Source: Paenibacillus sp. BK033 (lineage in GTDB: Bacteria > Bacillota > Bacilli > Paenibacillales > Paenibacillaceae). Taken from it: a stretch of 64,000 nucleotides of DNA. Under the pieces are notes generated by a model that searched no databases, was not told the origin of the DNA, and saw nothing but the letters and a program-made list of their open reading frames with translations. A program made the translations under genes and the position numbers. The stretch covers positions 434,001 to 498,000 of the forward strand of contig NZ_SLVP01000004.1 of NCBI RefSeq assembly GCF_004345425.1, given 5' to 3'. Positions 10,853 through 20,651 of this stretch are shown one piece after another; the first letter of the stretch is position 1; every line of letters begins with the position of its first letter.

Positions 10853-11871
10853 GCGAGGAGAAGAATGAAGGGAAAAAGCCGGAAGAAGCGAAGGTTGCTT
10901 CGGAGGCGAAGACAGAGCTGCCGACAGAGGTGCCGGAGTCGGCGGAAAATACAACCGTCTCGGCAGGTGGTGCAACGCTGGAGAAGGAGCCGGAAGCGGC
11001 AGGTGCAGGCGAGCCGACAGATGACGCAGCGCCGGAGGGCGCGGTGGATGCGGAGCGGGAGGCGAAGCTGAAGGCGGCGGCGGAAGCGCGCGCGGCGAGA
11101 GCGGCGGCGAAGGAAGCCGCGAACGCGGGCGGAGCAGCGCCGGAGGGCGCGGCGGATGCGGAGCGGGAAGCGAAGCTGAAGGCGGCGGCGGAAGCGCGCG
11201 CGGCGAGAGCGGCGGCCAAGGAAGCCGCAAACGCGGGCGGAGCAGCGCCGGAGGGCGCGGCGGATGCGGAGCGGGAAGCGAAGCTGAAGGCGGCGGCGGA
11301 AGCCCGCGCGGCGAGAGCGGCGGCGAAGGAAGCCGCGAATGCGGGCGGAGCAGCGCCGGATACGGCTGAGCCGGCGCCACCGCCGGAGCCGTCGCCGAAG
11401 CAGCCGGAGCTGGATGCGGCAGCGAGACTGATTCGCAGCCTCGTGCATGAAGAGGCGCTGGAGGATGCTTATATTAACGAGATGAGCCGGCATATGCCGA
11501 CGATTATCGTGAAGAATGAGCATTGGGCTGCGACGGCCGAGCTGCTGAAGCGGCATGAAGAGCTTCATTTTACCTATTTGCGGAATGTCTCCGGCGTCGA
11601 TTACGAGACGCATCTGGAGGTTGTCTATCACCTGGTTCATCTCGAAAGCCGGCGCGAGCTGGCGGTAAAGGTGAAGGCGGACCGCAGCGACCCTGCCATC
11701 GCTTCGGTGACGCCCGTCTGGGCCACCGCGAATTGGAACGAACGCGAAATCTATGATCTGTTAGGAGTAACATTCCCGGGCCATCCCGATCTGCGCCGCA
11801 TTATGATGTCCGACGACTGGGTCGGCCATCCGCTGCGCAAAGATTATGAGCCGCTCGATTCGGAGGTGTAG
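10849..11871 (+). CDS. nuoC: NADH-quinone oxidoreductase subunit C with repetitive N-terminal extension
   Basis: 340 aa. Residues about 190-340 form the complex I 30-kDa domain, with the signature [20 protein letters not shown] and [10 protein letters not shown]. The first 185 or so residues are an extra, low-complexity Ala/Glu/Lys/Arg extension. It includes three 36-residue tandem repeats (about residues 61-168), probably helical, followed by a Pro-rich linker. Typical NuoC proteins without an extension are about 150-200 aa. The start overlaps the nuoB stop (ATGA), so the extension is in the normal place for translation. Confidence 0.92.
   Translation: MSEEKNEGKKPEEAKVASEAKTELPTEVPESAENTTVSAGGATLEKEPEAAGAGEPTDDAAPEGAVDAEREAKLKAAAEARAARAAAKEAANAGGAAPEGAADAEREAKLKAAAEARAARAAAKEAANAGGAAPEGAADAEREAKLKAAAEARAARAAAKEAANAGGAAPDTAEPAPPPEPSPKQPELDAAARLIRSLVHEEALEDAYINEMSRHMPTIIVKNEHWAATAELLKRHEELHFTYLRNVSGVDYETHLEVVYHLVHLESRRELAVKVKADRSDPAIASVTPVWATANWNEREIYDLLGVTFPGHPDLRRIMMSDDWVGHPLRKDYEPLDSEV
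11029..11352 (+). repeat. Three 108-bp tandem repeats inside nuoC
   Basis: Three nearly identical, GC-rich 108-bp units each encode a 36-residue block beginning [12 protein letters not shown] and ending KEAANAGGA. The period is a multiple of three, so copy-number change would keep the frame. Confidence 0.9.
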
Positions 11872-11878
11872 CTGCAGC

Positions 11879-12979
11879 GTGATTCGTACCGAAGAACTTC
11901 TATTAAATGTCGGTCCCCAGCATCCCAGCACGCATGGCGTATTCCGTATCGTTGTCAAACTCGACGGCGAAGTCATCACGGAAGCAACCCCGGTAATGGG
12001 GTATTTGCACCGCGGTACCGAGAAGCTGGCCGAGCAATTGAATTATACGCAAATTATTCCTTATACCGACCGGATGGATTATGTGTCTGCCATGACCAAT
12101 AACTATGTGCTGGTTCATGCCGTCGAGACGATGATGGGGCTTGAAGTCCCGGAGCGCGCGGAGTTTATGCGACTTATTGTCATGGAGCTGCAGCGGGTTG
12201 CGAGCCACCTTGTCTGGTGGGGCACTTATCTGCTCGACATCGGGGCGATGAGCCCGTTCCTGTACGCCTTCCGTGATCGCGAGATCATTATTAATTTATT
12301 TAATGAACTGTGCGGAGCCCGTTTGACTTACAATTATATGAGGGTTGGCGGAGTGAAATGGGATGCGCCGCCGGGCTGGCTGGATAAAGTGCGGGATTTC
12401 ATTCCGTACATGCACGGCAAGCTGCGGGAATACGACAAGCTGGTAAGCGGCAACGAGATTTTCCTCGCCCGGATCAAAGGCATTGGACGATACGACGCGG
12501 AAACGGCGATCGACTATGGTCTGTCCGGCGCCAACCTGCGCTGTACCGGCGTAGACTGGGATTTGCGCAAAGCGGAGCCGTACAGTTTGTATAACCGCTT
12601 CGAATTCGATGTGCCGCTTGGCAAAAACGGAGATTGCTACGATCGTTACGTCATCCGGCTGGAGGAGATTAAGCAGAGCCTCCGCATTCTCGAGCAAGCG
12701 CTTGAGCAAATGCCGTCCGGCGGAGAGACGATGGGCAAGGTACCCCGCGTTATCCGTCCTCCGGCGGGAGAAGTGTATGTCCGTATTGAATCACCCCGCG
12801 GGGAGATCGGCTGTCATATCGTCTCGAAAGGAAAAGCAGAGCCTTACCGCCTGAAGTTCCGGCGGCCGTCCTTTGTGAATCTGCAGATTTTGCCCAAGCT
12901 GCTGGTGGGAGAGACGATGACGAACCTGATTACGATCCTCGGCGGCGTCGACATTGTAGTCGGGGAGGTTGATTGCTGA
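11879..12979 (+). CDS. nuoD: NADH-quinone oxidoreductase subunit D
   Basis: 366 aa, the 49-kDa-type subunit that lines the quinone site with NuoB. Conserved stretches include NVGPQHPSTHGVFR, GYLHRGTEKLAE, YTDRMDYVSAM and RVGGVKWD. The frame opens at 11846 inside nuoC, but GTG 11879 begins the conserved N-terminus, just after the nuoC stop, with GGAGG at 11862-11866. It overlaps nuoH by one base (TGATG). Confidence 0.95.
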   Translation: MIRTEELLLNVGPQHPSTHGVFRIVVKLDGEVITEATPVMGYLHRGTEKLAEQLNYTQIIPYTDRMDYVSAMTNNYVLVHAVETMMGLEVPERAEFMRLIVMELQRVASHLVWWGTYLLDIGAMSPFLYAFRDREIIINLFNELCGARLTYNYMRVGGVKWDAPPGWLDKVRDFIPYMHGKLREYDKLVSGNEIFLARIKGIGRYDAETAIDYGLSGANLRCTGVDWDLRKAEPYSLYNRFEFDVPLGKNGDCYDRYVIRLEEIKQSLRILEQALEQMPSGGETMGKVPRVIRPPAGEVYVRIESPRGEIGCHIVSKGKAEPYRLKFRRPSFVNLQILPKLLVGETMTNLITILGGVDIVVGEVDC

Positions 12980-13992
12980 TGGGTGCATGGCTGCATGACT
13001 CGATGACCTGGGGCAATGCGGTTATTATTTTTCTATGGGGCGCGGTGTTTCTGTTTGTTGTGCTGGGCTTTGTTACCTACGCGATTTATTTCGAACGGAA
13101 GGTTATCGGGTGGATGCAGCTTCGGATCGGCCCGAACCGGGTTGGTCCGCTAGGCCTTCTGCAGACGGTGGCCGATATATTCAAGCTTCTCATTAAGGAA
13201 GACACGATTCCGCGCAAAGCCGACCGCCTCCTGTTTATTCTTGCCCCCATACTTTGCTACGTGCCGGCTTTTACGGTGCTCGCGGTCATCCCTTATACGG
13301 AAAAGCTATATTTTGCCGATCTGAACGTCGGCTTGCTCTATTACGCCGCCTTATCGGGTATCTCGACCCTGGCCATTGTGCTTGGGGGCTGGGCTTCGAA
13401 CAATAAATACGCGCTTCTTGGCGGCATGCGCTCGGCAGCGCAAATGATCAGCTACGAGGTTCCGCTCGTGATCTCCGTCGTTGGCGTCATCCTGCTCAGC
13501 GGCAGTCTTAATCTGAGGGATATCGTGGCGGCGCAGTCCGGCGGGTGGTTCTGGGACTGGAACTTCATTCCGCAAATTATCGGCTTTGTTGTGTTCATGA
13601 TTGCGGCGGTATCCGAGCTGAACCGTACGCCGTTTGACCTCCCCGAGGCCGAGTCGGAGCTTGTAGCCGGCTATCATGTGGAATACAGCGGCTTCCGTTT
13701 TGCGTTCTTTATGCTGTCGGAGTATGTCTACGTCTATGCGATTGCGGCTTTGACGACCGTGCTGTTCCTCGGCGGGTGGCACGCGCCGGCGCCGTTTCTT
13801 GATTTTGTGCCGGGAATCATCTGGTTCCTGCTCAAATTCGCGTTTATCGTGTTCTTCTTATTCTGGATCCGGGCGAGCTTCCCGCGTATCCGGGTTGATC
13901 AGCTGATGGGGCTGGGCTGGAAGGTGCTGCTGCCGGTATCGCTGCTGAACGTATTTCTGACGGCGGGTTATCTGGAGCTGTTCGTAAAATAA
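12979..13992 (+). CDS. nuoH: NADH-quinone oxidoreductase subunit H
   Basis: 337 aa, multi-helix membrane subunit connecting the quinone site to the proton-pumping arm. Recognised from YFERKVIGWMQLRIGPNRVGP, LKLLIKEDTIP-like text, AVSELNRTPFDLPEAESELVAGY and the C-terminal RASFPRIRVDQLMGLGWK. An in-frame TTG lies 6 bp upstream; ATG 12979 is preferred for its spacing from GGGGAGG (12962-12968). Confidence 0.96.
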   Translation: MGAWLHDSMTWGNAVIIFLWGAVFLFVVLGFVTYAIYFERKVIGWMQLRIGPNRVGPLGLLQTVADIFKLLIKEDTIPRKADRLLFILAPILCYVPAFTVLAVIPYTEKLYFADLNVGLLYYAALSGISTLAIVLGGWASNNKYALLGGMRSAAQMISYEVPLVISVVGVILLSGSLNLRDIVAAQSGGWFWDWNFIPQIIGFVVFMIAAVSELNRTPFDLPEAESELVAGYHVEYSGFRFAFFMLSEYVYVYAIAALTTVLFLGGWHAPAPFLDFVPGIIWFLLKFAFIVFFLFWIRASFPRIRVDQLMGLGWKVLLPVSLLNVFLTAGYLELFVK

Positions 13993-14029
13993 AGGGTTGC
14001 TTCGCAATTCTTTTTAGGAGGATCTAGCC

Positions 14030-14479
14030 ATGAATGGACTTGTGCAAGGGCTTGGCGTGACGCTCAAATCAATGGTATCGAAAAAAGTGACAACATCTTA
14101 TCCCGATGAGCCGATTCTTATGCCGGACCGGTTCCGCGGTATTCAGCATTTTATTCCGGACCTCTGTATCGTCTGCAACCAGTGCGCAAGAATCTGTCCG
14201 ACCGACTGCATTACGCTGACCGGCAAGCCAAACCCCGACCCGGCCAAAAAAGGCAAAGTCATCGACACGTTTGATATCAATTTCGAAATTTGCATCTTAT
14301 GCGATTTATGCACCGAGGTTTGCCCGACGGAAGCGATTGTGATGACCAATCATTTCGAGCTGTCCGCGTACAGCCGGGATGATCTGTTCAAGGATGTCGA
14401 GTGGCTGACCGACAATAACACGCTGGTCCGTCAGGATAACAACAACATCGGAGCTCCTGCGAAAGGAGGCGCCAAATAA
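14030..14479 (+). CDS. nuoI: NADH-quinone oxidoreductase subunit I
   Basis: 149 aa ferredoxin-like subunit with two [4Fe-4S] motifs, CIVCNQCARICPTDCI and CILCDLCTEVCPTEAI, carrying clusters N6a and N6b. TTAGGAGG precedes the start. Without a NuoEFG module this subunit, or a partner docking on it, is the likely electron entry point. Confidence 0.96.
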   Translation: MNGLVQGLGVTLKSMVSKKVTTSYPDEPILMPDRFRGIQHFIPDLCIVCNQCARICPTDCITLTGKPNPDPAKKGKVIDTFDINFEICILCDLCTEVCPTEAIVMTNHFELSAYSRDDLFKDVEWLTDNNTLVRQDNNNIGAPAKGGAK

Positions 14480-14480
14480 G

Positions 14481-14996
14481 TTGTTCAACATTGATTTTAA
14501 TGGCGAGTTCGCCGCTTTTTTTATCTTCTCGGCGATTATGATCATCGGAGCCGTCCTTATGGTCAGCCTTCAGAAGGTCGTGCATATGGTCATCTCCATG
14601 GCTGCGGTGTTTTTGGGCCTGGCCGGCATGTTTGTCCTGCTGGACGCGGAGTTCGTGGCTTTTGTCCAGGTGCTGATCTATGCGGGGGCCGTGTCCATTC
14701 TGATGATATTCGGCATTATGATGACCAATCATCAGAATAAACAGGCCGATCCGGTCAAGCCTCTCCATGAGACGCTTGCCGCTATAGCTGCGCTTTGCTT
14801 GTTCGGGATCCTGTTCTATGCCATACGGACGACGGATTTTCCCGATGCCCCGCCGCTGCAGGCGGCGGGGGATAATACGTCGAGCATTGGCCAGCTGCTG
14901 TATACGGGATACGTCGTGCCGTTCGAGCTGTTGTCCGTGCTGCTGACGGTTGCCTTTATCGGGGCGATTGCTATTGCGAAAAAGGGGGCGGATTAA
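14481..14996 (+). CDS. nuoJ: NADH-quinone oxidoreductase subunit J
   Basis: 171 aa, five-helix membrane subunit. The family segment [21 protein letters not shown] is clear. It starts with TTG 14481, one base after the nuoI stop, served by GAAAGGAGG at 14461-14469 inside nuoI. Confidence 0.93.
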   Translation: MFNIDFNGEFAAFFIFSAIMIIGAVLMVSLQKVVHMVISMAAVFLGLAGMFVLLDAEFVAFVQVLIYAGAVSILMIFGIMMTNHQNKQADPVKPLHETLAAIAALCLFGILFYAIRTTDFPDAPPLQAAGDNTSSIGQLLYTGYVVPFELLSVLLTVAFIGAIAIAKKGAD

Positions 14997-14997
14997 C

Positions 14998-15300
14998 ATG
15001 CTTCCATCCTATCTGACGATGGCTGCGATCCTGTTTTGCATCGGGCTGTACGGAGCCCTGGTGAAACGGAATGCCGTAATTGTTCTGTTATCGATTGAAC
15101 TTATGCTGAATGCGGTCAATTTGAATTTGGTCGCGTTCTCCAAATACGGGGTTGTTCCGTCCCTAACCGGCCAAGTATTCGCTTTGTTCACTATTACGGT
15201 GGCGGCAGCGGAGGCTGCCGTTGGGGTGGCGGTGCTGATCGCCCTGTTCCGCGCGAGAGGTACCGTTCACGTGGATGAATTCGACGAGATGAAGAGGTGA
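14998..15300 (+). CDS. nuoK: NADH-quinone oxidoreductase subunit K
   Basis: 100 aa, three-helix antiporter-like subunit. It has the conserved glutamates in [19 protein letters not shown] and [19 protein letters not shown]. The frame extends upstream, but ATG 14998 gives the normal length, directly after nuoJ. Confidence 0.95.
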   Translation: MLPSYLTMAAILFCIGLYGALVKRNAVIVLLSIELMLNAVNLNLVAFSKYGVVPSLTGQVFALFTITVAAAEAAVGVAVLIALFRARGTVHVDEFDEMKR

Positions 15301-15308
15301 TGTGACCC

Positions 15309-17186
15309 GTGGATCAATTAACGAAAGCAGCGTGGCTCATTCCGCTCTTCCCGTTTGCCGCCTTTCTTCTGCTGACGGCCCTCGGCAGGAGCTACCGGAT
15401 TGCGGGCGTGCTGATCGGTTCGATTGGCTCGCTTGCGTCGCTGGTCATGTCCCTGCTTGTTTTTATCGAGAGACTAGGGCCAGACGCGGTTGATTACAGC
15501 GGCGACAGCTACAAATGGATTGGTCTTGGCGAGTATACGCTCAAGATCGGTTTCGAAATCACGAATCTGAATGCTCTTATGCTGGTTATCGTGACGGTAG
15601 TCAGCTTCCTCGTAAACGTGTATTCGGCCGGCTATATGAAAAAGGATGAACGGATCACCGTCTTCTACGGCTATGTCGCGCTCTTTACCTTTGCGATGCT
15701 GGGGCTGGTGCTGTCCGACAATATGCTGGTTTTCTATATGTTCTGGGAGCTTGTTGGCGTCTGCTCCTTCCTGCTGGTTGGCTTCTGGTATGCGAAGCCG
15801 GCAGCCCGGGCAGCGGCGAAAAAAGCGTTTATCGTGACCAGAATCGGCGACGCGGGGCTGCTGCTTGGCATTATCGTGCTGTTCTGGTATATGCCGGGCC
15901 ATGCGCTTGATTTCAGCAGTATACATAACGTGTTTACCGAAGGGCAGTCCGGCACGATTACGATGACCATAACAACCTCGATTGCTCTGCTTCTATTCAT
16001 GGGGGTTATCGGCAAGTCAGGCCAATTCCCGCTGCATGTATGGCTTCCGGACGCGATGGAGGGGCCAACGCCGATCAGCGCCTTGATCCATGCGGCGACG
16101 ATGGTGGCGGCCGGCGTATTTCTCCTCGCGAGAACGTTTGATATCTTCGAGGCTTCCGCGGCCGCGATGCATACGGTCGCTTACTTCGGAGGATTTACGG
16201 CGATCTTCGCCGCAACCGTAGCGCTCGCGCAAAACGACATTAAACGGATTCTAGCCTACTCAACCATCAGCCAGCTCGGCTACATGGTTATGGCGATGGG
16301 GCTTGGCTCGATGACGGGCGGTATTTTCCACCTGTTCACGCATGCTTTCTTCAAGGCGCTATTGTTCCTCGCGGCCGGCAGCGTGATTCATGCGGTACAT
16401 ACCCAGAACATACACGAGATGGGCGGCCTTGGCTCCAAAATGCGAATCACGGCATGGACCTTTGCGATTGGGGCGTTGTCCTTATCCGGCATCCCGCCGT
16501 TCTCGGGCTTCTGGTCCAAGGATGCGATTCTGGCATCCGCGCTCGACGAAAATCCGTTCCTGTTTGCCGTCGGGCTGGCGGCGGCCTTTTGTACGGCTCT
16601 CTATATGTCGCGGTTATACTTTATCGTTTTTATGGGCAAATCCCGTCATCAGCAGCAGGCCGAGGTAAAGGAATCCTCAAAGGTAATGACGATACCGCTG
16701 GTGGTGCTGGCCGTTATTTCGATTGGAGCGGGCTTTATCGACACGCCTTGGAACGGTTGGCTGGGCAGCTGGCTGACGGACGGGGCGGAGGAGGCTCATG
16801 CAAGCGGCGCTGCGATTGTTGCTTCCATAGCCGTCGGGGTGCTTGGCATTTATGTAGGCTGGCTCATGTACGGGAAAGGCAGCATCGAGCGCGGCGCGAC
16901 AGCATCCAAAATGCCGTGGCTCGTTCATCTGCTGAAGCGGCAATATTACGTTAACGAATTTTACAACGCCGTCATTGTAAAATCGGTACGCGCCTTGGGA
17001 AAAGGCTTGAATGCTTTTGACGAATACGTGGTCGGCGGCGCAGTCCGGCTGGTTGGTTTTACCGCCGGAGCGGGCGGACGGGCGCTGACCAGGCTGAACA
17101 ACGGCCAGACGCAAACGTACGGCTTGACCGCCGTTATTGGTCTTATCATAATTATCGCCGCAATTGTTGGAAGGAGGTTTTGGTAA
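15309..17186 (+). CDS. nuoL: NADH-quinone oxidoreductase subunit L
   Basis: 625 aa, the distal antiporter-type proton-pumping subunit. Conserved text includes FYMFWELVGVCSFLLVGFW, GKSGQFPLHVWLPDAMEGPTP, SALIHAATMVAAGVFL and KRILAYSTISQLGYM. It starts at GTG 15309 behind GAGGTGA, 8 bp after nuoK, and adjoins nuoM directly. Confidence 0.95.
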   Translation: MDQLTKAAWLIPLFPFAAFLLLTALGRSYRIAGVLIGSIGSLASLVMSLLVFIERLGPDAVDYSGDSYKWIGLGEYTLKIGFEITNLNALMLVIVTVVSFLVNVYSAGYMKKDERITVFYGYVALFTFAMLGLVLSDNMLVFYMFWELVGVCSFLLVGFWYAKPAARAAAKKAFIVTRIGDAGLLLGIIVLFWYMPGHALDFSSIHNVFTEGQSGTITMTITTSIALLLFMGVIGKSGQFPLHVWLPDAMEGPTPISALIHAATMVAAGVFLLARTFDIFEASAAAMHTVAYFGGFTAIFAATVALAQNDIKRILAYSTISQLGYMVMAMGLGSMTGGIFHLFTHAFFKALLFLAAGSVIHAVHTQNIHEMGGLGSKMRITAWTFAIGALSLSGIPPFSGFWSKDAILASALDENPFLFAVGLAAAFCTALYMSRLYFIVFMGKSRHQQQAEVKESSKVMTIPLVVLAVISIGAGFIDTPWNGWLGSWLTDGAEEAHASGAAIVASIAVGVLGIYVGWLMYGKGSIERGATASKMPWLVHLLKRQYYVNEFYNAVIVKSVRALGKGLNAFDEYVVGGAVRLVGFTAGAGGRALTRLNNGQTQTYGLTAVIGLIIIIAAIVGRRFW

Positions 17187-18818
17187 ATGGCGGACCTGAC
17201 CGATCTTCCGATTCTATCGATTATTCTCGCAGCCCCGCTTATCGGGCTTCTGGTTGTTCTTCTTCTGCCGAAGCACCGTAACCGGTGGCTGCAAACCGCA
17301 GCTATCGTGTTCACGTTGATCCCGCTGCTGCTGTCGCTTCTGTTATATGCCGATTACGACAAGCATCAGGGCGGCAACAACTTTGAGGAGACGGCTGCAT
17401 GGGTAGAGGTTCCGTTAAACAAAGAGACGCAAGCCTCGAACGGGGTAACGAGCTATACGCTTTCGTTCCAGTATGACGTGGGCATCGACGGGTTGTCCTT
17501 GCCGCTTGTTATTCTTACGACGCTGATCACGGCGATGGCGGCTTTTGCTTCCGTTCATGTAAAAAAGCGATGGAAGGCGTTCTATGCCTGGTTCCTGCTC
17601 CTGGAGACGGGCGTGCTTGGCGTATTTATGGCGCGGGATTTATTCCTGTTCTTTATTTTCTTCGAAATTACGCTTATCGCGATGTACTTCCTGATCGGCA
17701 TCTGGGGTTTCTTCAACCGGGAGCGGGCCGCGAATCAATTCGTTATCTATAACGGTCTTGGATCGGCTATCATGCTTATTGCCTTTATTCTTCTCGTTAA
17801 TACGGCCGGCTTTCATATCGATCAAGATACGTCATCCTTTATTTACAGTGGCAGTTACGCGGATATTCTCCGCAATTTGTCCGATCCTTCGGCATGGGTG
17901 AACCTTGCTCCGGATCAGGCGGGCGGGATGAACCCGTTCCATATGTCGGCTTCGATGCACACGGTTATTTTCCTCCTGCTGGTGGTGGCGTTTGGCATCA
18001 AGCTCCCGATTCTGCCGTTCCACACCTGGATGCTCAAGGTTCACAGCGAGGCGCATCCGGCAATCGTCATGATTCACTCCGGCGTACTGCTCAAGATGGG
18101 GGCATACGGACTTATCCGGTTCGGCATTGTGCTATTCCCCGAGCAGGCGAAGGATTGGGCGGTCGTGCTGGCTTCTCTTGGTCTCGCCAATCTCCTGTAC
18201 GGGGCGCTTGTCGCTTTCCGGCAGACGGATTTCAAGCTGGTTCTGGCGTATTCCTCGATCAGCCATATGGGGATCGTTCTGCTAGGCCTTGCGGCTTTTA
18301 ACGAGATTGGCCTGCAGGGGGCGATGTTCCAGCTTGTCTCGCATGGATTGATCTCAGCGCTCCTCTTCCTGATTGTCGGCAGCCTATACGAGAGAACGAA
18401 GACGACAACCTTATCCGAGCTTGGCGGGCTGGCACGGTCGATGCCGTTTATCTCGGGTATCCTGTTAGCCGGAGGTCTTGCCTCCTTGGGCCTGCCGGGT
18501 CTGTCGGGCTTTGTAGGCGAGTTCCTGTCGCTGCTTGGGCTGTTCGACAGCCAGCCTTGGATTGCCGGCTTCTCGGTCATCGGCGTTATTCTGACCGCCG
18601 TATATATCCTGAGGGCTGTGCTCAAAACAACCTTTGGCCCTATTGAAGAGCGGTATCTCGCGGTCAAAGACGCAAGGTTGATCGAAGCCCTGCCGATGAT
18701 TGTGCTGCTGGCGTTTATCCTGCTGCTGGGCTGTTATCCGTCCGTGCTGACGGATACGTTCCAATACAGCGTTGACGGTCTGTTCAAGCCGTTATTTTCG
18801 TTAAGGATGGGGGGATAA
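17187..18818 (+). CDS. nuoM: NADH-quinone oxidoreductase subunit M
   Basis: 543 aa, antiporter-type proton-pumping subunit. Recognised from FFEITLIAMYFLIGIWG, KLPILPFHTWMLKVHSEAHP, VLLKMGAYGLIRFG and FKLVLAYSSISHMG. ATG 17187 follows the nuoL stop without a gap, served by AAGGAGG at 17171-17177. Confidence 0.95.
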   Translation: MADLTDLPILSIILAAPLIGLLVVLLLPKHRNRWLQTAAIVFTLIPLLLSLLLYADYDKHQGGNNFEETAAWVEVPLNKETQASNGVTSYTLSFQYDVGIDGLSLPLVILTTLITAMAAFASVHVKKRWKAFYAWFLLLETGVLGVFMARDLFLFFIFFEITLIAMYFLIGIWGFFNRERAANQFVIYNGLGSAIMLIAFILLVNTAGFHIDQDTSSFIYSGSYADILRNLSDPSAWVNLAPDQAGGMNPFHMSASMHTVIFLLLVVAFGIKLPILPFHTWMLKVHSEAHPAIVMIHSGVLLKMGAYGLIRFGIVLFPEQAKDWAVVLASLGLANLLYGALVAFRQTDFKLVLAYSSISHMGIVLLGLAAFNEIGLQGAMFQLVSHGLISALLFLIVGSLYERTKTTTLSELGGLARSMPFISGILLAGGLASLGLPGLSGFVGEFLSLLGLFDSQPWIAGFSVIGVILTAVYILRAVLKTTFGPIEERYLAVKDARLIEALPMIVLLAFILLLGCYPSVLTDTFQYSVDGLFKPLFSLRMGG

Positions 18819-18821
18819 GCG

Positions 18822-20387
18822 ATGACCGAATTTATACCGCTGACATGGCATGATACGCTGTATCTCGCTCCGGAGCTTATCCTTGCGGCAATGTTCCTTA
18901 TCCTTATCGTAACGGACTTGATTCTTCCAGGTCGGACGAACCGCGCGGTTATCGGCTGGTTGTCCTTGGCGGGCTTGCTGCTGTCGCTTGCAGCCGTCAT
19001 CTGGCGGGTGATCGATATGAATCCGTCCGGCGTATCGGCTGCGGAGGCAGCGGAAGCCGGTCAGGCCATATCGCTTCTCGGAGCCAGCTATCGGGTAGAT
19101 GATTTCGGCAATCTGTTAAAGATTGTTTTTCTGATCGGAACGTCATTGGTGGTACTGTTGGGACTTGGCGCCACGCAAAGGGACGACGCGGTAACGGACA
19201 AAGCCGAATTCTACTATTTGCTGCTTCCCGCGGCGGCTGGGGCCATGATTATGGCCTCCTCCGGCAATCTCGTGACCTTGTACATAGGGCTTGAGCTGCT
19301 CAGCATTACGACTTATGTGCTTGTCGGCTTGCGGAAGCGTTCGTCGCTATCGGCCGAGGCAGCTTTCAAGTACGTGGTTACGGGCGGAATCGCCTCGGCC
19401 TTTGTCCTGTTCGGGATGTCCTATCTTTACGGCGTGACCGGCTCGGTAAGCCTGGCGGATTTCCCGACGGCGCTGCCGCAGGCCTTCGCGGATTATAAGG
19501 CGTTGGTCTACGTCGGGTTCTTCTTCCTGATTGCGGGCTTCGGAATCAAAATCGCAGCCGCTCCGTTCCATGTCTGGGCAGCGGATGTGTATCAAGGGGC
19601 GCCTACGCCGGTTTCGGCTTTCCTGGCGGTTATTGCGAAGGGTGCAGCGCTTGCGGCGGTATTCCGCTTCTTGTACAGCAGCGCGTTCTTCCTCTCGGGC
19701 GGTCCCGGGAAGCAAGCGGGTGACGATGTCTTCTTCGCCCTGCTGGTCATTGCCGCTGCCGCGATGATAGCCGGCACGTTCTCCGCTCTCCGGCAAAAGC
19801 AGGTGAAACGGCTGCTGGCCTTATCCGGCGTAGCCAATGCCGGGTACTTGCTTGTTCCGATTGCGATTTCGGTGACGATCATCCACAGCAATAACTTTTC
19901 GGAGTTTGTGTTTTATCTGGTAGCTTACCTGCTCATGAACGTAGGGGCATTTGCCGTTGTAACGGTTATCGCGAGCGCTGCGGGGCATGAAGAGCTGAAA
20001 GGCTTCTCGGGCCTCTATTACCGGGCGCCGTGGACAGCCGCGGCTATGCTGATCTTTATTCTGTCGCTGTCGGGCTTGCCGGTGACGGCCGGATTTTTCG
20101 GCAAGCTGTTCATCCTGCTCGGAGCGGCCAGCGTAAAGGCTTACTGGCTGGTTGCCATCATGGCGGTCAGCACCGTCGTTTCCTACTACTTCTACTTCGG
20201 CATTATCCGCCAGATGTTCATGCGGTCGAACGGCGAGGAAGAGGAGCCGGTTCATGTGCCGGCCGTCACGGGAGTCGTCATCTGGATCTGCGCGGCTGCA
20301 ACGGTTGCCCTTGGCGTATTGCCGGGTCCGTTGATGAAATGGATAGACGCAGTGTTTACGATTCAGGCGGATTTGTTTGTGAAATAG
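18822..20387 (+). CDS. nuoN: NADH-quinone oxidoreductase subunit N
   Basis: 521 aa, third antiporter-type subunit. Recognised from LYIGLELLSITTYVLVGLRK, KIAAAPFHVWAADVYQGAPTP, KRLLALSGVANAGYLL and SGLPVTAGFFGK. It is the last gene of the operon. NuoE, NuoF and NuoG are absent from the operon and from this window. Confidence 0.95.
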   Translation: MTEFIPLTWHDTLYLAPELILAAMFLILIVTDLILPGRTNRAVIGWLSLAGLLLSLAAVIWRVIDMNPSGVSAAEAAEAGQAISLLGASYRVDDFGNLLKIVFLIGTSLVVLLGLGATQRDDAVTDKAEFYYLLLPAAAGAMIMASSGNLVTLYIGLELLSITTYVLVGLRKRSSLSAEAAFKYVVTGGIASAFVLFGMSYLYGVTGSVSLADFPTALPQAFADYKALVYVGFFFLIAGFGIKIAAAPFHVWAADVYQGAPTPVSAFLAVIAKGAALAAVFRFLYSSAFFLSGGPGKQAGDDVFFALLVIAAAAMIAGTFSALRQKQVKRLLALSGVANAGYLLVPIAISVTIIHSNNFSEFVFYLVAYLLMNVGAFAVVTVIASAAGHEELKGFSGLYYRAPWTAAAMLIFILSLSGLPVTAGFFGKLFILLGAASVKAYWLVAIMAVSTVVSYYFYFGIIRQMFMRSNGEEEEPVHVPAVTGVVIWICAAATVALGVLPGPLMKWIDAVFTIQADLFVK

Positions 20388-20396
20388 TAATGAGGG

Positions 20397-20429
20397 GCCC
20401 AGCGGCTGGAGTGCCGCTGGGCTTTTTTT
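20397..20429 (+). terminator. Rho-independent terminator of the nuo operon
   Basis: GCCCAGCGGC and GCCGCTGGGC form a perfect 10-bp stem with a 6-nt loop, followed by T7. Confidence 0.95.
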
Positions 20430-20506
20430 GCGTTGAGCTGTTGCTCCGCAGCTGGCGGTTATGAAACTGGGCTCTTCGCTTATGAAGCGGCATGCTCGAG
20501 TGGAAT

Positions 20507-20526
20507 AAGACCCTACGGGTCTTTTA
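20507..20526. terminator. Small hairpin with T-tail, possible terminator
   Basis: AAGACCC-TAC-GGGTCTT followed by TTT. No gene ends just before it, so it may belong to the repeat-rich spacer instead. Confidence 0.4.
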
Positions 20527-20651
20527 TCGAGCTGGCAGGTGGGGAGTTGAGAGAGATAAATCCTTGGCCGAGCCTTATCTCAAAGGCAAGGCCTCCAAGG
20601 GACCTATCTCAAAGGGACAGGGTCCCCGGAGCGGAGCAGCTAAGTAGGGAG

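Noticed and set aside
10346..11380. Minus-strand frame rich in Pro, Leu and Ser opposite nuoB-nuoC
   Set aside because: Its repetitive Pro-rich text is the complement of the nuoC tandem repeats; no ribosome site.
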